This document shows, piece by piece, positions 36,380-45,216 of a DNA stretch of 64,000 bases. Source of the stretch: Solirubrobacter deserti (GTDB lineage Bacteria; Actinomycetota; Thermoleophilia; Solirubrobacterales; Solirubrobacteraceae); NCBI RefSeq assembly GCF_003344625.1, contig NZ_QPKJ02000001.1, positions 310,001 through 374,000 on the forward strand, in the 5' to 3' direction. The translations under genes were made by a program, and so were the position numbers. The notes beneath the pieces are model-generated. The model did no database searches, was not told the origin of the DNA, and saw only the letters and a program-made list of their open reading frames with translations. Positions within the stretch are counted from its first letter, which is position 1; every line of letters starts with the position of its first letter.

Positions 36380-37039
36380 ATGTCGCTGAAGGGCACGTCG
36401 TGCTTGGGGCTTGCCGTGATCGCCGCGTGCGTGGTCCCGGGAGCCGGCATTGCGCAGGAGCCGGCGCCGGCGCCGCCGATCTGGACGTTCCCGGCGTCGA
36501 TCTACCCCGACCTCTCCGCCGCCCCGCCCGAGGACGTCGCGGACGCGAATAGGCTGTGGCTGCGCTCGAAGGCTTCGGCCGCGAAGCGCTTCCCGACGGT
36601 CGCCGCCGCGCGCAAGCTCGGCTACAAGGGCCAGGTCTCCAAGATCAAGCGGCCCAAGCCGTTCTTCTTCCACCTCCGGAACACCAAGCTCCACGAGGAC
36701 GGCCGCGAGCTCGACGTGCGGTATCCCGAGGCGGTCGTCTATTGGTACGACCCGCCGCGCCCGATGATCCTCGTGGCGTTCATGTACCGGGTGCACGAAG
36801 GCGCCGAGCCGGCGTACGCGCGGTCCGTCCTGCCCTGGCACTCCCACTGCGACGGCTGGTCGGTCGTCATGCACACCTGGTTCACGAACGACCTGCGCAG
36901 CGGCATCGCCCGCAAGCCGCCGCGCCCGGAGTTCTCCGCCACCTTCGGCCGCGACTTCGGCGACCCGACGCCGGACTCGGCGTCGGGCTGCCAGCCCCGC
37001 GGGCACGGCGGCGGCGAGCACGACGACCACAACGACTAG
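36380..37039 (+). CDS. Secreted protein of unknown function, His-rich tail
   Basis: 219 residues from the ATG at 36380; signal peptide about 1-25. Central features are PFFFHLRNTKLHEDGRELDV, VVYWYDPPRPMILVAFMYRV and PWHSHCDGWSVVMHTWF; the tail ends HGGGEHDDHND. It appears to be a single beta-rich domain. The conserved-looking His/Cys cluster (WHSHCDGW) and His/Asp tail suggest metal binding. It directly abuts the convergent FG-GAP gene (stops at 37039 and 37040). Confidence 0.6.
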   Translation: MSLKGTSCLGLAVIAACVVPGAGIAQEPAPAPPIWTFPASIYPDLSAAPPEDVADANRLWLRSKASAAKRFPTVAAARKLGYKGQVSKIKRPKPFFFHLRNTKLHEDGRELDVRYPEAVVYWYDPPRPMILVAFMYRVHEGAEPAYARSVLPWHSHCDGWSVVMHTWFTNDLRSGIARKPPRPEFSATFGRDFGDPTPDSASGCQPRGHGGGEHDDHND

Positions 37040-38749
37040 TTAGCGCCGCTTGCGGGCCGTGTAGCTCTTGCCGGCCCGCACCACCACATTGCGCTTCTTG
37101 ACGAAGTCGCGGACGGTCACCGAGCCCTGCGTCACGCGGGTGGTCGTCGTGTCGCACCGGTCGGTCACCAGCCACTTCGTGCCGCGCACGGTCGCCGCGC
37201 TGTAGCGCCCGGACGTCCGGAACGCGCCCTTCCCGTCACCCCACAGCTTGCGCGACTTCTTCTTCTGCGCGGCCGCGGACGCCCGCTTGGACCGGGGACA
37301 GCTGAGCTGCTCGGTGAGCGTCAGCGTCGTCAGCGGCCGCGACCCGCGCGTCTGGCTGCTGATCCTGAAGATGCCGTCGAAGAACTTCGCGGTCCCGCCG
37401 TTGTTGGCGGCTCTCAGCTCCACCGTGCCGTTGCGCGCGTCAACTGTCGTGCCGACCGGCAGTCGCTGCGTCTGCGCGAGGTCGACGTACGCGCGGCTCC
37501 CGGGCAGTCGGACCCGGACGCGGCCCTCGACGGGCGTCGCGTTCACGTTGCGCCCGGCGACCGGCTCGGGCAACGGCGTGGGAGTGGGGGCCGGCGGCTG
37601 CGGCGGCTGTGGAGGTGGCGGTTGCTGCGGGGGTGCAGTCGTGTTGAGAAATGAACTGAAGCTGCCCGGGAACGCCGAGCTCACTGCGAGATCCGGCCGC
37701 CCGTCGCGATTGAAGTCCCCGACAGCTGGGGTGTAGGCGCTCGCAAGCGCGATTGAAGGCTCTGGCGTCGTGCCTCCGGACAGCACCGTCAACGCACCGG
37801 CGCCCAAGCTCGCGACCGCTACGTCGGGTGAGCCGTTGCTGTCGAAGTCAGCGACGGCGATGTCTCTCGGCTGATCCGGCACGGCGACAGGCGACGTCGC
37901 GGTGAAGCCATCGTTGCTGCCGTTGCGCACCAGCAACTGAACCGAGTCACCCCCTTCGTTCGCCACCGCGAGGTCGAGACGGCCATCCCGATTGAAGTCA
38001 CCGGCTGCGATGCCCCACGGCTCCGCTCCGACCGGCACGGGGTCCTCGGCGGCGAACGTGCTGCCGTCTTGGCTGCGGATGAGGATCGACACGCTGTCAT
38101 CACCGGCGTTGGTCACCGCGAGGTCGGGACGACCATCGCCATCGAAGTCACCTGGCGCGAGCTGGCGCGGGTTCGCGACGACTGGATAGCGGTTCGGCTG
38201 CTCGTCGACGAAACCGGTGCCCTGGCGGCGCAGCACGCCGACGGTGCTGTCCCGCCAACTCCCGTAGGCCAGATCCAAGGCGCCGTTGCCGTCGAAGTCC
38301 GCTGCGGCGAGGGCGCTTCCTCCTCCGGGCACAAACCCGGGGGAACCGCCGGAGACAAAGCCGTCATTCGTTGCGTTGCGCACCAGCAGCGAGACACTGG
38401 TCGCCTCAAACGTCGCGATCGCCAGGTCGGCCCGCGAATCCCCGCCGAAGTCGCCAGATGCGATCGAGTTCGGTCCCTGGGGAACGCTGATCGGTGACCC
38501 GGGCTCCTCCACGAAACCGCCGCCCGGCTGCCGCAGATAGATCGAGACGCTGTCCGAATTCGTCGCGAAGCGACCATTTACCGCGGCGACATCGAGGAGA
38601 CCGTCGCCATTGAAGTCGTTGACGGTGATCGCATACGTCGCGTACCGCGTCGGGAAGGGCGAGCCGGCCTCGAGTGCGAAGGTCGCGGCATGCGCGCTCG
38701 CCGGAAGCGCCAGCACTGCGAGGACGGCGACTAGCGAGTGGCGCTTCAT
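37040..38749 (-). CDS. Secreted seven-bladed FG-GAP/VCBS propeller with FecR-like tail
   Basis: 569 residues, signal peptide 1-21. Seven calcium-loop repeats are visible: DFNGDGLLDVAAVN, DFGGDSRADLAIAT, DFDGNGALDLAYGS, DFDGDGRPDLAVTN, DFNRDGRLDLAVAN, DFDSNGSPDVAVAS and DFNRDGRPDLAVSS, so a complete integrin-like seven-bladed propeller. A Pro/Gln linker (about 370-395) joins a C-terminal module with FecR-like strands (RVRLPGSRAYVDLAQTQRLP) and a basic end (SYTARKRR). Probably extracellular adhesion or binding. Confidence 0.8.
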   Translation of the reverse strand: MKRHSLVAVLAVLALPASAHAATFALEAGSPFPTRYATYAITVNDFNGDGLLDVAAVNGRFATNSDSVSIYLRQPGGGFVEEPGSPISVPQGPNSIASGDFGGDSRADLAIATFEATSVSLLVRNATNDGFVSGGSPGFVPGGGSALAAADFDGNGALDLAYGSWRDSTVGVLRRQGTGFVDEQPNRYPVVANPRQLAPGDFDGDGRPDLAVTNAGDDSVSILIRSQDGSTFAAEDPVPVGAEPWGIAAGDFNRDGRLDLAVANEGGDSVQLLVRNGSNDGFTATSPVAVPDQPRDIAVADFDSNGSPDVAVASLGAGALTVLSGGTTPEPSIALASAYTPAVGDFNRDGRPDLAVSSAFPGSFSSFLNTTAPPQQPPPPQPPQPPAPTPTPLPEPVAGRNVNATPVEGRVRVRLPGSRAYVDLAQTQRLPVGTTVDARNGTVELRAANNGGTAKFFDGIFRISSQTRGSRPLTTLTLTEQLSCPRSKRASAAAQKKKSRKLWGDGKGAFRTSGRYSAATVRGTKWLVTDRCDTTTTRVTQGSVTVRDFVKKRNVVVRAGKSYTARKRR

Positions 38750-38791
38750 TGATCGATTCTCCCGCATCCCGATTGGATCTAGCCTGGTCGA

Positions 38792-39340
38792 ATGGACGAG
38801 GCGCAGATGGAACAGTCCGAATATGGACGAGTTGCGGCGAGCGAGGGCTGGTTCACGGTCAACGTCCGCGACGCCGCGTGGGTGCGCAACGAGTACTTCG
38901 GCGACGCCTGCATCTTCGAGGGCGACCAGGCCGGCTTCCCGCAGATCGGTTACACGCTGTGCGTCCTGCAGCCCGGTCAGCCGAACGGCATGTACCACCG
39001 CGAGGGCAACCAGGAGGACTTCCTCGTCCTGCAGGGCGAGGCGCTGCTGATCGTCGAGGGCCAGGAGCGGCGCCTGAAGGCCTGGGACTTCTTCCACTCA
39101 CCGGCCGGCACCGAGCACATCCTCGTCGGCGCGGGCGACGGACCGTGCGTGGTCTTCGCGATCGGCGCGCGCGACAACGGCGACGACTCCACCGACACGC
39201 TCTACGTCCGCGACAAGACCGCGCTCAAGCACGGCGCCGGCCCGGAGCAGGACACGCCGCACTCCAAGGAGGCGTACGCGCCGTTCCCGAAGTGGGTCAA
39301 CGGTCCGCCGCCGTCTTTCGACGGACTCCCGTTCGCCTGA
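38792..39340 (+). CDS. Cupin-domain protein
   Basis: 182 residues, no signal peptide. The conserved cupin motif 1 is NGMYHREGNQEDFLVLQGEA and motif 2 AGTEHILVGAG; His and Glu in these positions are the usual metal ligands. A single beta-barrel with a C-terminal tail rich in Pro. Similar proteins are annotated only as cupins; the substrate is unknown. Divergent from the FG-GAP gene (42 bases). Confidence 0.8.
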   Translation: MDEAQMEQSEYGRVAASEGWFTVNVRDAAWVRNEYFGDACIFEGDQAGFPQIGYTLCVLQPGQPNGMYHREGNQEDFLVLQGEALLIVEGQERRLKAWDFFHSPAGTEHILVGAGDGPCVVFAIGARDNGDDSTDTLYVRDKTALKHGAGPEQDTPHSKEAYAPFPKWVNGPPPSFDGLPFA

Positions 39341-39389
39341 CGCGCCTGCTTGATCCAAGCAACATGTTGCGCTGCGATCATCCTTGCCT

Positions 39390-39914
39390 ATGGACGACGA
39401 AGACAAGCCGAAGAGCTTCGAGGAGGCCCTCCGCGAGATCGCCGACGAGGTGCAGCGCGGAATTCAGCGCTTCCAGGCCGGCGAGTTCGAGGACGTCGCA
39501 CGCTCGTACGGGATCGACACGGATCGTGCGAAGCGGTTCGTGGACGGCGCGGGTGAGTGGCTGCGCGCCCAGACGGAGAACCTTGGGGACGTCGGGTTCC
39601 CGATGCCGGCGCCGACGCCGAGCCCGTCGCCGGCCAAGAAGCCGACCTGGAACGACGATCCGCTGAGCGGCGCGGGTCCGGACCCGCTGGACATGCCGAC
39701 CGACGAGCAGGGGCGAGCGCTCGCCGCGCTGGACTCGGGCCGGTGGACGATCGAGCCGGGCACGTCGATGCTCGCCGCGCACGGTGAGGGTCCCGGGCCG
39801 AGCGACGCGCTGGGCCTCGTGCGCGAGCTGCGCGTGCGGGACTGGATCGACGCTGACGGCGAGGTCACGCTCGTCGGTGGTGCCGCGCTGCGGCGCTGGC
39901 TCGAGCGCAACTAG
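39390..39914 (+). CDS. Cytoplasmic protein of unknown function
   Basis: 174 residues from the ATG at 39390 (a TTG six bases upstream is also in frame). The N-terminal half is an acidic helical region (DDEDKPKSFEEALREIADEV) followed by a second helix (about 35-60). A Pro/Ser linker leads to a C-terminal domain with LDSGRWTIEPGT and ALGLVRELRVRDWIDADGEV. No family recognised. Confidence 0.6.
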   Translation: MDDEDKPKSFEEALREIADEVQRGIQRFQAGEFEDVARSYGIDTDRAKRFVDGAGEWLRAQTENLGDVGFPMPAPTPSPSPAKKPTWNDDPLSGAGPDPLDMPTDEQGRALAALDSGRWTIEPGTSMLAAHGEGPGPSDALGLVRELRVRDWIDADGEVTLVGGAALRRWLERN

Positions 39915-40036
39915 CCGCGCTTTCGAGGCGCCCGGCGCGCCGGTCGCGTCGGGCGGGTGGTCACTTGGGGCCCTATGCGGGCCTCAACTGACCAGGGGCC
40001 GGCCCGCCGGGGCGGAGGACCGGCCGGTCTCTCCTC

Positions 40037-40726
40037 CTAGCGGGACGGCTTGCCCCGCTCCTTGTCCGGCTTGCCGGACTTGTCCTTGTCGTGCCCGCGG
40101 GCGTTGCCGCGCGGCGCCTCGTCGCTCTTGCCGTGCGGCGCGTCCTCGCTCTTGCCGCGCGGGGTGTCCGCCGGCGGGGCCTCGGGCTCGGACGGCGCGC
40201 CGGCCGGCGCGACCGGCTTGCTCGGCGACGGCTTCCCCGGCTTGCCCTGCTTGCCGGGCTTGGCCTTGGGCGTGTTGAGCCGGGCACACAGGATCAGCTC
40301 GCCCGCCGATCCGTCGGCCTCGGCACGGAAGACGCCGACGAAGTAGCGCTTCGTGCGGTCCACCGTGAACGTGCGCGACCGGGCGGCGGCGTTGCCGGTC
40401 CCGGAACGGGAGGTCTTGAGCTTGCGGTACGTCCAGCCGGAGACGTCCACGCCACCGGGCGCGTCCGCAGCGCACGCGGAGGGCGCGGACTGCAGCCGGT
40501 AGACGTACGTCGTCCGCGGCGCCAGCCGCCGCACGTGCACGGAGAGCTTGTCGTTGCGCTTGCCGTCGACGAGGTGGACCTTGCCGAAGTTGCCGGTGAC
40601 GTAGTCGCCGTCGGCACCGACGTAGGTGAACGTTCCCTTGTAGACCTTCGCCTTGGGCTTGGCGAGCGCGGCCCCTGGAGCCACGAGCAGTGAGCCTGCC
40701 GCGAGCAGCGCGATCGTTGTCTTCAT
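40037..40726 (-). CDS. Secreted protein with Lys/Pro-rich disordered tail
   Basis: 229 residues, signal peptide 1-22 (ends ALA-K). The folded part (about 25-150) is a beta-rich domain starting KVYKGTFTYVGADGDYVTGN. The last 75 residues are disordered and repetitive: KPGKQGKPGKPSPSKP followed by PRGKSEDAPHGKSDEAPRG and a GKPDKERGKPSR end. The charge pattern suggests cell-wall or polyanion contact. Function unknown. Confidence 0.6.
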   Translation of the reverse strand: MKTTIALLAAGSLLVAPGAALAKPKAKVYKGTFTYVGADGDYVTGNFGKVHLVDGKRNDKLSVHVRRLAPRTTYVYRLQSAPSACAADAPGGVDVSGWTYRKLKTSRSGTGNAAARSRTFTVDRTKRYFVGVFRAEADGSAGELILCARLNTPKAKPGKQGKPGKPSPSKPVAPAGAPSEPEAPPADTPRGKSEDAPHGKSDEAPRGNARGHDKDKSGKPDKERGKPSR

Positions 40727-40765
40727 GTCCGCACAACGGGCGACCGCCGCGAGGGTCGGTTCAAT

Positions 40766-41170
40766 ATGTCAACGACGATGGACACCGCTCCCGTTCGCAT
40801 CGACAAGTGGTTGTGGGCCGCGCGCCTGGTCAAGACGCGCGCGCTGGCCGTCGACGCCCTCCGCGGAGGCCGGGTGAAGCTCAACGGCGCCCCCGCCAAA
40901 CCCAGCAAGGACGTCAAGCCGGGCGACGAGATCGAGTTCAGCCAGGGCGTGATCCGGATCACCGCCCGCATCAACGGCACGGCAGAGCGACGGCTCCCGG
41001 CGAGCGCGGCGCAGCAGCTCTACACCGAGACCGAGGACTCCAGGACCGAGCGGGAGCGCCGCATCGCCGAGATGAAGATGACGCGCCCGCAGGGCGTGGA
41101 CCGCAACGCGCGACCGACCAAGCGCGACCGCCGCCAGTTCGAGAAGCTCCGCGGCCGCGACGAGTACTGA
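40766..41170 (+). CDS. S4-domain RNA-binding protein, HslR (Hsp15)-like
   Basis: 134 residues. The S4 domain is clear: RIDKWLWAARLVKTRALAVD, GGRVKLNGAPAKPSKDVKPG and GDEIEF. The C-terminal basic region ends KRDRRQFEKLRGRDEY, typical of the Hsp15 family, which binds 50S ribosomes carrying nascent chains and helps recycle stalled complexes. Starts at ATG 40766, divergent from the secreted gene, 39 bases away. Confidence 0.88.
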   Translation: MSTTMDTAPVRIDKWLWAARLVKTRALAVDALRGGRVKLNGAPAKPSKDVKPGDEIEFSQGVIRITARINGTAERRLPASAAQQLYTETEDSRTERERRIAEMKMTRPQGVDRNARPTKRDRRQFEKLRGRDEY

Positions 41171-41171
41171 C

Positions 41172-42794
41172 CTACGGCGGAAGCCGCACGCCGGTCCGGG
41201 CGACCCGGAACCAGCGCGCCGCGTACGGCTCCAGCTGGAGCGTCGCGGGCAGATCATGGTCGGAGTGGTCGAACAGGTCGACGAGCCGCTCGCCGTCGCC
41301 CACCGGCAGCGAGACCGTCGCCGGCGAGCCGGACAGCTCGTGCACGCACACGATCGTCGCGTCCTCCCAGTCCACCCGGTGCGCGAACACGGACTCCGCG
41401 CCGCTCTCCAGCAACGTCAGCGACCCGAACCCGAGCTCCGGGCACTCGCGCCGGCGCCGGATCAGCCGCTCGAACCAGTTCAGCAGCGACCCCGGATCGC
41501 GCCGCTGGTCGGTCACGTTCACCCGCTCGGGCCCGAACGCGCCCTCGACCATCGGCCGGCGCGGTGAGACGCCGGGCAGCGTGAAGCCGCCGTCGCGCGC
41601 CCACTGCATCGGCGCGCGCACCGCGTAGCGCCCCTCGATGTCGACGTTCTCGGCCATCCCGATCTCCTCGCCGTAGAACAGGACCGGCGTCCCGGGGAGC
41701 GAGAACGCGAGCGAGTACACCATCCGCAGCGCGCGCTCGTCGCCCTCGAGCATCGTGGGGAGCCGCCGCCGCAGCCCGCGCCCGTACAGCTGCAGCGACT
41801 CGTCCGGCCCGAAGCGAGCGAACACCTCCGCGCGCTCCTCCTCGCTCAACTTGTCCAGCGTCAGCTCGTCGTGGTTGCGCACGAAGCGCCCCAGAGACGC
41901 CGCGGCCGGGATCTTCGGATACGACGAGAGCGCCTTCGTCAGCGGCTCCGCCGATCCCCGCGCCAGCGACAGGTACAGCGCCTGGTTGCCGATGAAGTCG
42001 AGCACCATGTGCAGCTCGTCGCCGTCCTCATCCCCGAGAAACGCGCGCGTCTGCTCGGCCGGCAGGTTGACCTCGCCGAGCAGCACCGCCTCGCCGACCC
42101 GCCGGTTCACGTAGGAGCGCAGGTCGCGGATGATCTGGTGCGGATCGTCGAGCACGCCTTCGATCAGGAACGGGACCGCGTCCACGCGGAAGCCGCTCAA
42201 ACCCTGCTCGAGCCAGAAGCCGAGCACCTGCGCGAGTTCGTCGCGCACGGCGGGATTGGCCAGGTTCAGGTCGGGCTGGTGCTTGTAGAAGCGGTGCTGG
42301 TAGTACTGGCCGGCCTTGCGGTCGTAGGTCCAGTTGGACGTCTCGGCGTCCGGGAACACGAGGTCGCCCGGCTTCTCGGGCGGCTTCTCGTCGACCCACA
42401 CGTAGAAGTCCCGGTACGGGGAGTCCTTGGACGACCGCGCCGCCTGGAACCACGGGTGCTGATCGGACGTGTGGTTCATGACGAAGTCGACGATCACGCG
42501 GATGCCGCGGTCGCGGCACGTGCGGACGAGCTCGACGAAGTCACCGAGCGTCCCCATCGACGAGTCCACCGCGTAGAAGTCGGTGATGTCGTAGCCGTCG
42601 TCGCGGTTCGGCGACGGGTAGAACGGCATCAGCCACAGCACGCTCACCCCGAGCCCGGCCAGGTAGTCGACGCGCTCGGTCAGCCCGAGCAGGTCGCCGC
42701 AGCCGTCACCGTCGGAGTCGAAGAACATCTCGACGTCGAGGCAGTAGACGACCGCGTTCTTCCACCACAGGTCGCTCGAGGTCTTGACGCTCAT
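41172..42794 (-). CDS. GH13 alpha-amylase/trehalose-synthase-like enzyme
   Basis: 540 residues, no signal peptide. The TIM barrel has the GH13 signatures VIVDFVMNHTSD, GFRVDAVPF (nucleophile Asp205), LLGEVN (acid/base Glu241) and VRNHDELT (Asp309), and a C-terminal beta-sandwich. The DVEMFFDSDGDGCGDLLGL opening and length resemble trehalose synthase-like GH13_16 enzymes, which interconvert maltose and trehalose, but a plain oligosaccharide hydrolase is possible. It overlaps the LLM oxidoreductase gene upstream (ATGA). Confidence 0.85.
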   Translation of the reverse strand: MSVKTSSDLWWKNAVVYCLDVEMFFDSDGDGCGDLLGLTERVDYLAGLGVSVLWLMPFYPSPNRDDGYDITDFYAVDSSMGTLGDFVELVRTCRDRGIRVIVDFVMNHTSDQHPWFQAARSSKDSPYRDFYVWVDEKPPEKPGDLVFPDAETSNWTYDRKAGQYYQHRFYKHQPDLNLANPAVRDELAQVLGFWLEQGLSGFRVDAVPFLIEGVLDDPHQIIRDLRSYVNRRVGEAVLLGEVNLPAEQTRAFLGDEDGDELHMVLDFIGNQALYLSLARGSAEPLTKALSSYPKIPAAASLGRFVRNHDELTLDKLSEEERAEVFARFGPDESLQLYGRGLRRRLPTMLEGDERALRMVYSLAFSLPGTPVLFYGEEIGMAENVDIEGRYAVRAPMQWARDGGFTLPGVSPRRPMVEGAFGPERVNVTDQRRDPGSLLNWFERLIRRRRECPELGFGSLTLLESGAESVFAHRVDWEDATIVCVHELSGSPATVSLPVGDGERLVDLFDHSDHDLPATLQLEPYAARWFRVARTGVRLPP

Positions 42795-43744
42795 GCCGGC
42801 AGCTCCGGCAGCACGTGCTCACCGAACGCGTCGATGAACGCGTCCAGGTCCTGGCCGACATGGTGCAGCGCGATGTCGGTGAACCCGAGCGCCGCGAACT
42901 CCTGCAGCCACGCGACGTGCTGCTGGAGGTCGGAGGAGATCAGCACCTTGCCGTCCAGGTCCTCGGGCCGGACGAAGGCCGCCGCCGCATCGAACGCCTC
43001 GGGCGTGTCCAGGTCCCAGCACACCGGCGGGTCGGTCAGGTTGGTGCGCCACTGGTCGAAGGCGACCGCGCGCGCCTCCTGCTCGGTCGGCGCCCACGAC
43101 AGGTGCACCTGCAGGACCAGGCGCGCGTCGCGGCGCCCGAACGCGTCGAGCATCCGCTGCAGCTGCTCGACCGGCGCGTTCACCGTGGCCAGCCCGTCCG
43201 CCCACTCGGCGCCCCACGCGGCCGTCTTCTCGCTCACGGCCGCCACGAGCAGCTCCGGTGGCGTTTCGGGCAGCGTCCACAACTTCGCGCGATCGACGGT
43301 CACCAGGCCGTAGTGACTGACCTCCTCGCCCGCGAACAGCGCCCGCATGACGTCCACGCACTCGCGCAGCCGCTCGTTGCGGGTCTCCTTGGCGGGCCAG
43401 CCCTCACCCGTGATGTGCTCGTTGGCGGCCTCGCCCGACCCGAGCGCGACCCACAGCCGCTCCGGGAACATCTCGCACAGCGTCGCCGCGGCCTGCGCGA
43501 TGATCGCCGGGTGGTAGCGCTGTCCCGGCGCGTTGACGACGCCGAACGGCAGCGACGTCTGCGCCAGCGCCGCGCCCAGGAACGACCACGCGAACCCGGA
43601 CTCGCCCTGGCGCTCGCTCCAGGGCGCGAAGTGGTCGGAGGACATGCCGCCCGTGAAGCCGGCTTGCTCGGCTCTGACGATCGACTTCAGCAGGCGGGAG
43701 GGAGGGATCTGCTCGTGCGAGCAGTGCAGGGCGATCCGGGGCAC
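42791..43744 (-). CDS. LLM-class flavin oxidoreductase (TIGR03885-like)
   Basis: 317 residues from the GTG at 43742-43744, giving PRIALHCSHEQIPPSRLL at the N-terminus. The luciferase-like fold is recognised from FTGGMSSDHFAPWSERQG, SFLGAALAQTSLPFGVV, RYHPAIIAQAAATL and WVALGSGEAANEHI. Members use FMN or F420. It overlaps the GH13 gene by four bases, so the two are one operon; the TIGR03885 group is known beside alpha-amylase genes. The start is 38 bases from a divergent GNAT gene. Confidence 0.83.
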   Translation of the reverse strand: MPRIALHCSHEQIPPSRLLKSIVRAEQAGFTGGMSSDHFAPWSERQGESGFAWSFLGAALAQTSLPFGVVNAPGQRYHPAIIAQAAATLCEMFPERLWVALGSGEAANEHITGEGWPAKETRNERLRECVDVMRALFAGEEVSHYGLVTVDRAKLWTLPETPPELLVAAVSEKTAAWGAEWADGLATVNAPVEQLQRMLDAFGRRDARLVLQVHLSWAPTEQEARAVAFDQWRTNLTDPPVCWDLDTPEAFDAAAAFVRPEDLDGKVLISSDLQQHVAWLQEFAALGFTDIALHHVGQDLDAFIDAFGEHVLPELPA

Positions 43745-43781
43745 GGTGCCCCGTCTACCCGGGCCCGTAAGCTCTAAGCGC

Positions 43782-44567
43782 GTGACGATCCGGCGCGCCG
43801 CAGCGGACGACATCGAGCCCGCGCTGGCCGTGATGAGCGAGGCGTTCGGCATCGAGCTGCGCGCGCCGACGGTGCACACGCTGGTCGCCTCCTCCCCGGA
43901 CGGGACGCTGCTCGTGGCCGAGGAGGACGGCGTCGTGGTCGGCACGGCGGCGTCGGTCACGTTCGGGCCGTCCGGCTGGCTCGGGGGCATCACCGTGGCG
44001 CCGTCCGCGCGCGGCCGCGGGCTCGGCCGTGCGCTGACCGAGGCCGCGATCGATGCCCTGGGCGAACGCGAGACCGTCCTGCTGCTCGCGAGCACGCTCG
44101 GCCGCCCGCTCTACGAGAAGCTCGGCTTCGAGCCGGAGGGCCTGTACCGCGTGTTCAGCTCGGGCGCTGCCCGGCCGGAGAAGACGGTCGAGCTGCGCGA
44201 CGTGCGCGAGGAGGACCGCGAAGCGGTGCTGGCCCTGGACCGCTCGGCCACGGGCGAGGACCGCTCGCTCGCGGTCCTCGCTTCCCTGGAGGGCGCGGTC
44301 GCGACGTCGGACCTGTCGGCAGTGGCGCTGCGCCCGCCGTGGGGCGCGCTCCCGATCGTCGGCGACCCGGCGGGCGCGACGACGCTCCTCGCGTCGCTGA
44401 TCCGGCCCGGCCTGCGCGTGGCCGTGCCGGAGGGCAACCGCGCCGCGGTGCAGCTGCTCCAGCTGCTGGGCCGCGAGGTCGAGCCGGTCACGCGCATGCG
44501 GCGCGGACCGGCCCTGGACTGGCACCCCGAGCGCGTCTGGGGCGTGTTCTCGCTGTTCTTCGGCTGA
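43782..44567 (+). CDS. Double-GNAT acetyltransferase
   Basis: 261 residues from the GTG at 43782, following AAGCGC with no clear ribosome binding site. The first GNAT domain has GWLGGITVAPSARGRGLGRA and TLGRPLYEKLGFEPEG. The second half (about 140-261) resembles the C-terminal GNAT_2-like lobe with LASLEGAVATSD and RVAVPEGNRAAVQLLQLLG. This two-domain type occurs in Eis-like and related enzymes; the substrate is unknown. Confidence 0.8.
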   Translation: MTIRRAAADDIEPALAVMSEAFGIELRAPTVHTLVASSPDGTLLVAEEDGVVVGTAASVTFGPSGWLGGITVAPSARGRGLGRALTEAAIDALGERETVLLLASTLGRPLYEKLGFEPEGLYRVFSSGAARPEKTVELRDVREEDREAVLALDRSATGEDRSLAVLASLEGAVATSDLSAVALRPPWGALPIVGDPAGATTLLASLIRPGLRVAVPEGNRAAVQLLQLLGREVEPVTRMRRGPALDWHPERVWGVFSLFFG

Positions 44568-44571
44568 GCGC

Positions 44572-45177
44572 CTATTCGTCCGGCTGCGCCGGCGCCTCGG
44601 CGGGTTCGGCCTGTTGGCCGCGCGAGTCGTCGAGCAGCGTGTTCATGTCCGGCGCGCCGTCTTCGGCGGGCTCGCGCCGCACCGACAGCAGGCGCTCGTT
44701 GCCGAAGCGCATCATCGCGACCGTGTAGGCGAACACGGGCACGTCGTGACGGGAGGCGAGCCAGTCGATCGTGGTCAACGCCCGCGGGTCGTAGCCGCCC
44801 GCGATCAGCACGAGCGACGGGGACTCGGCGCCGTCGACGGCCTCCAGGCCGGGATCGACGGAGACGAGGCGCTCGCGGTCCCAGGCGGCGACGTCGGCCG
44901 CGGCCCCGAGCGCGCGCCCGAGCTGCCACTCGACGGTGTCGCCTGTCACGAGGATCACGACGACGCGGTTGCGGGTCTCGTCGAAGCCGAGCAGGTCCAC
45001 GTAGGGGACGGGCTCACGCGAGAGCAGGCGGATGCCGTTCAGGCCGAGCTCGGCCGAGAAGGCGTCCCACGAGGACGTGATGAGGCCGAGCAGCTCCTCG
45101 CGGTCCGGCGGGCTCTCCATGAGCCCTGACGCCTGTGGCGCCACGAGCGTCCCGGAAGTCTCATCGATGCGCAGCAC
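44572..45177 (-). CDS. Protein of unknown function, nuclease-fold-like
   Basis: 201 residues, ATG at 45175-45177. VPYVDLLGFDETRNRVVVIL followed by QLGRALGAAADVAAWD resembles the core of NucS/RecB-type nuclease folds (Asp after a hydrophobic strand, then a Glu-containing strand and Gln helix), but the catalytic Glu-x-Lys is not convincing. A Cys-free, acidic protein with a disordered Gln/Pro-rich tail. Treat as hypothetical. Confidence 0.55.
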   Translation of the reverse strand: MLRIDETSGTLVAPQASGLMESPPDREELLGLITSSWDAFSAELGLNGIRLLSREPVPYVDLLGFDETRNRVVVILVTGDTVEWQLGRALGAAADVAAWDRERLVSVDPGLEAVDGAESPSLVLIAGGYDPRALTTIDWLASRHDVPVFAYTVAMMRFGNERLLSVRREPAEDGAPDMNTLLDDSRGQQAEPAEAPAQPDE

Positions 45178-45216
45178 GGCGTCACAGCCTCCTTGGCCAG
45201 GTCGGGACCCCGAAGC

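Noticed and set aside
40018..40029. Perfect 12-base palindrome GACCGGCCGGTC as a terminator or operator
   Set aside because: Common by chance in very GC-rich DNA, no loop, no clear relation to a promoter.
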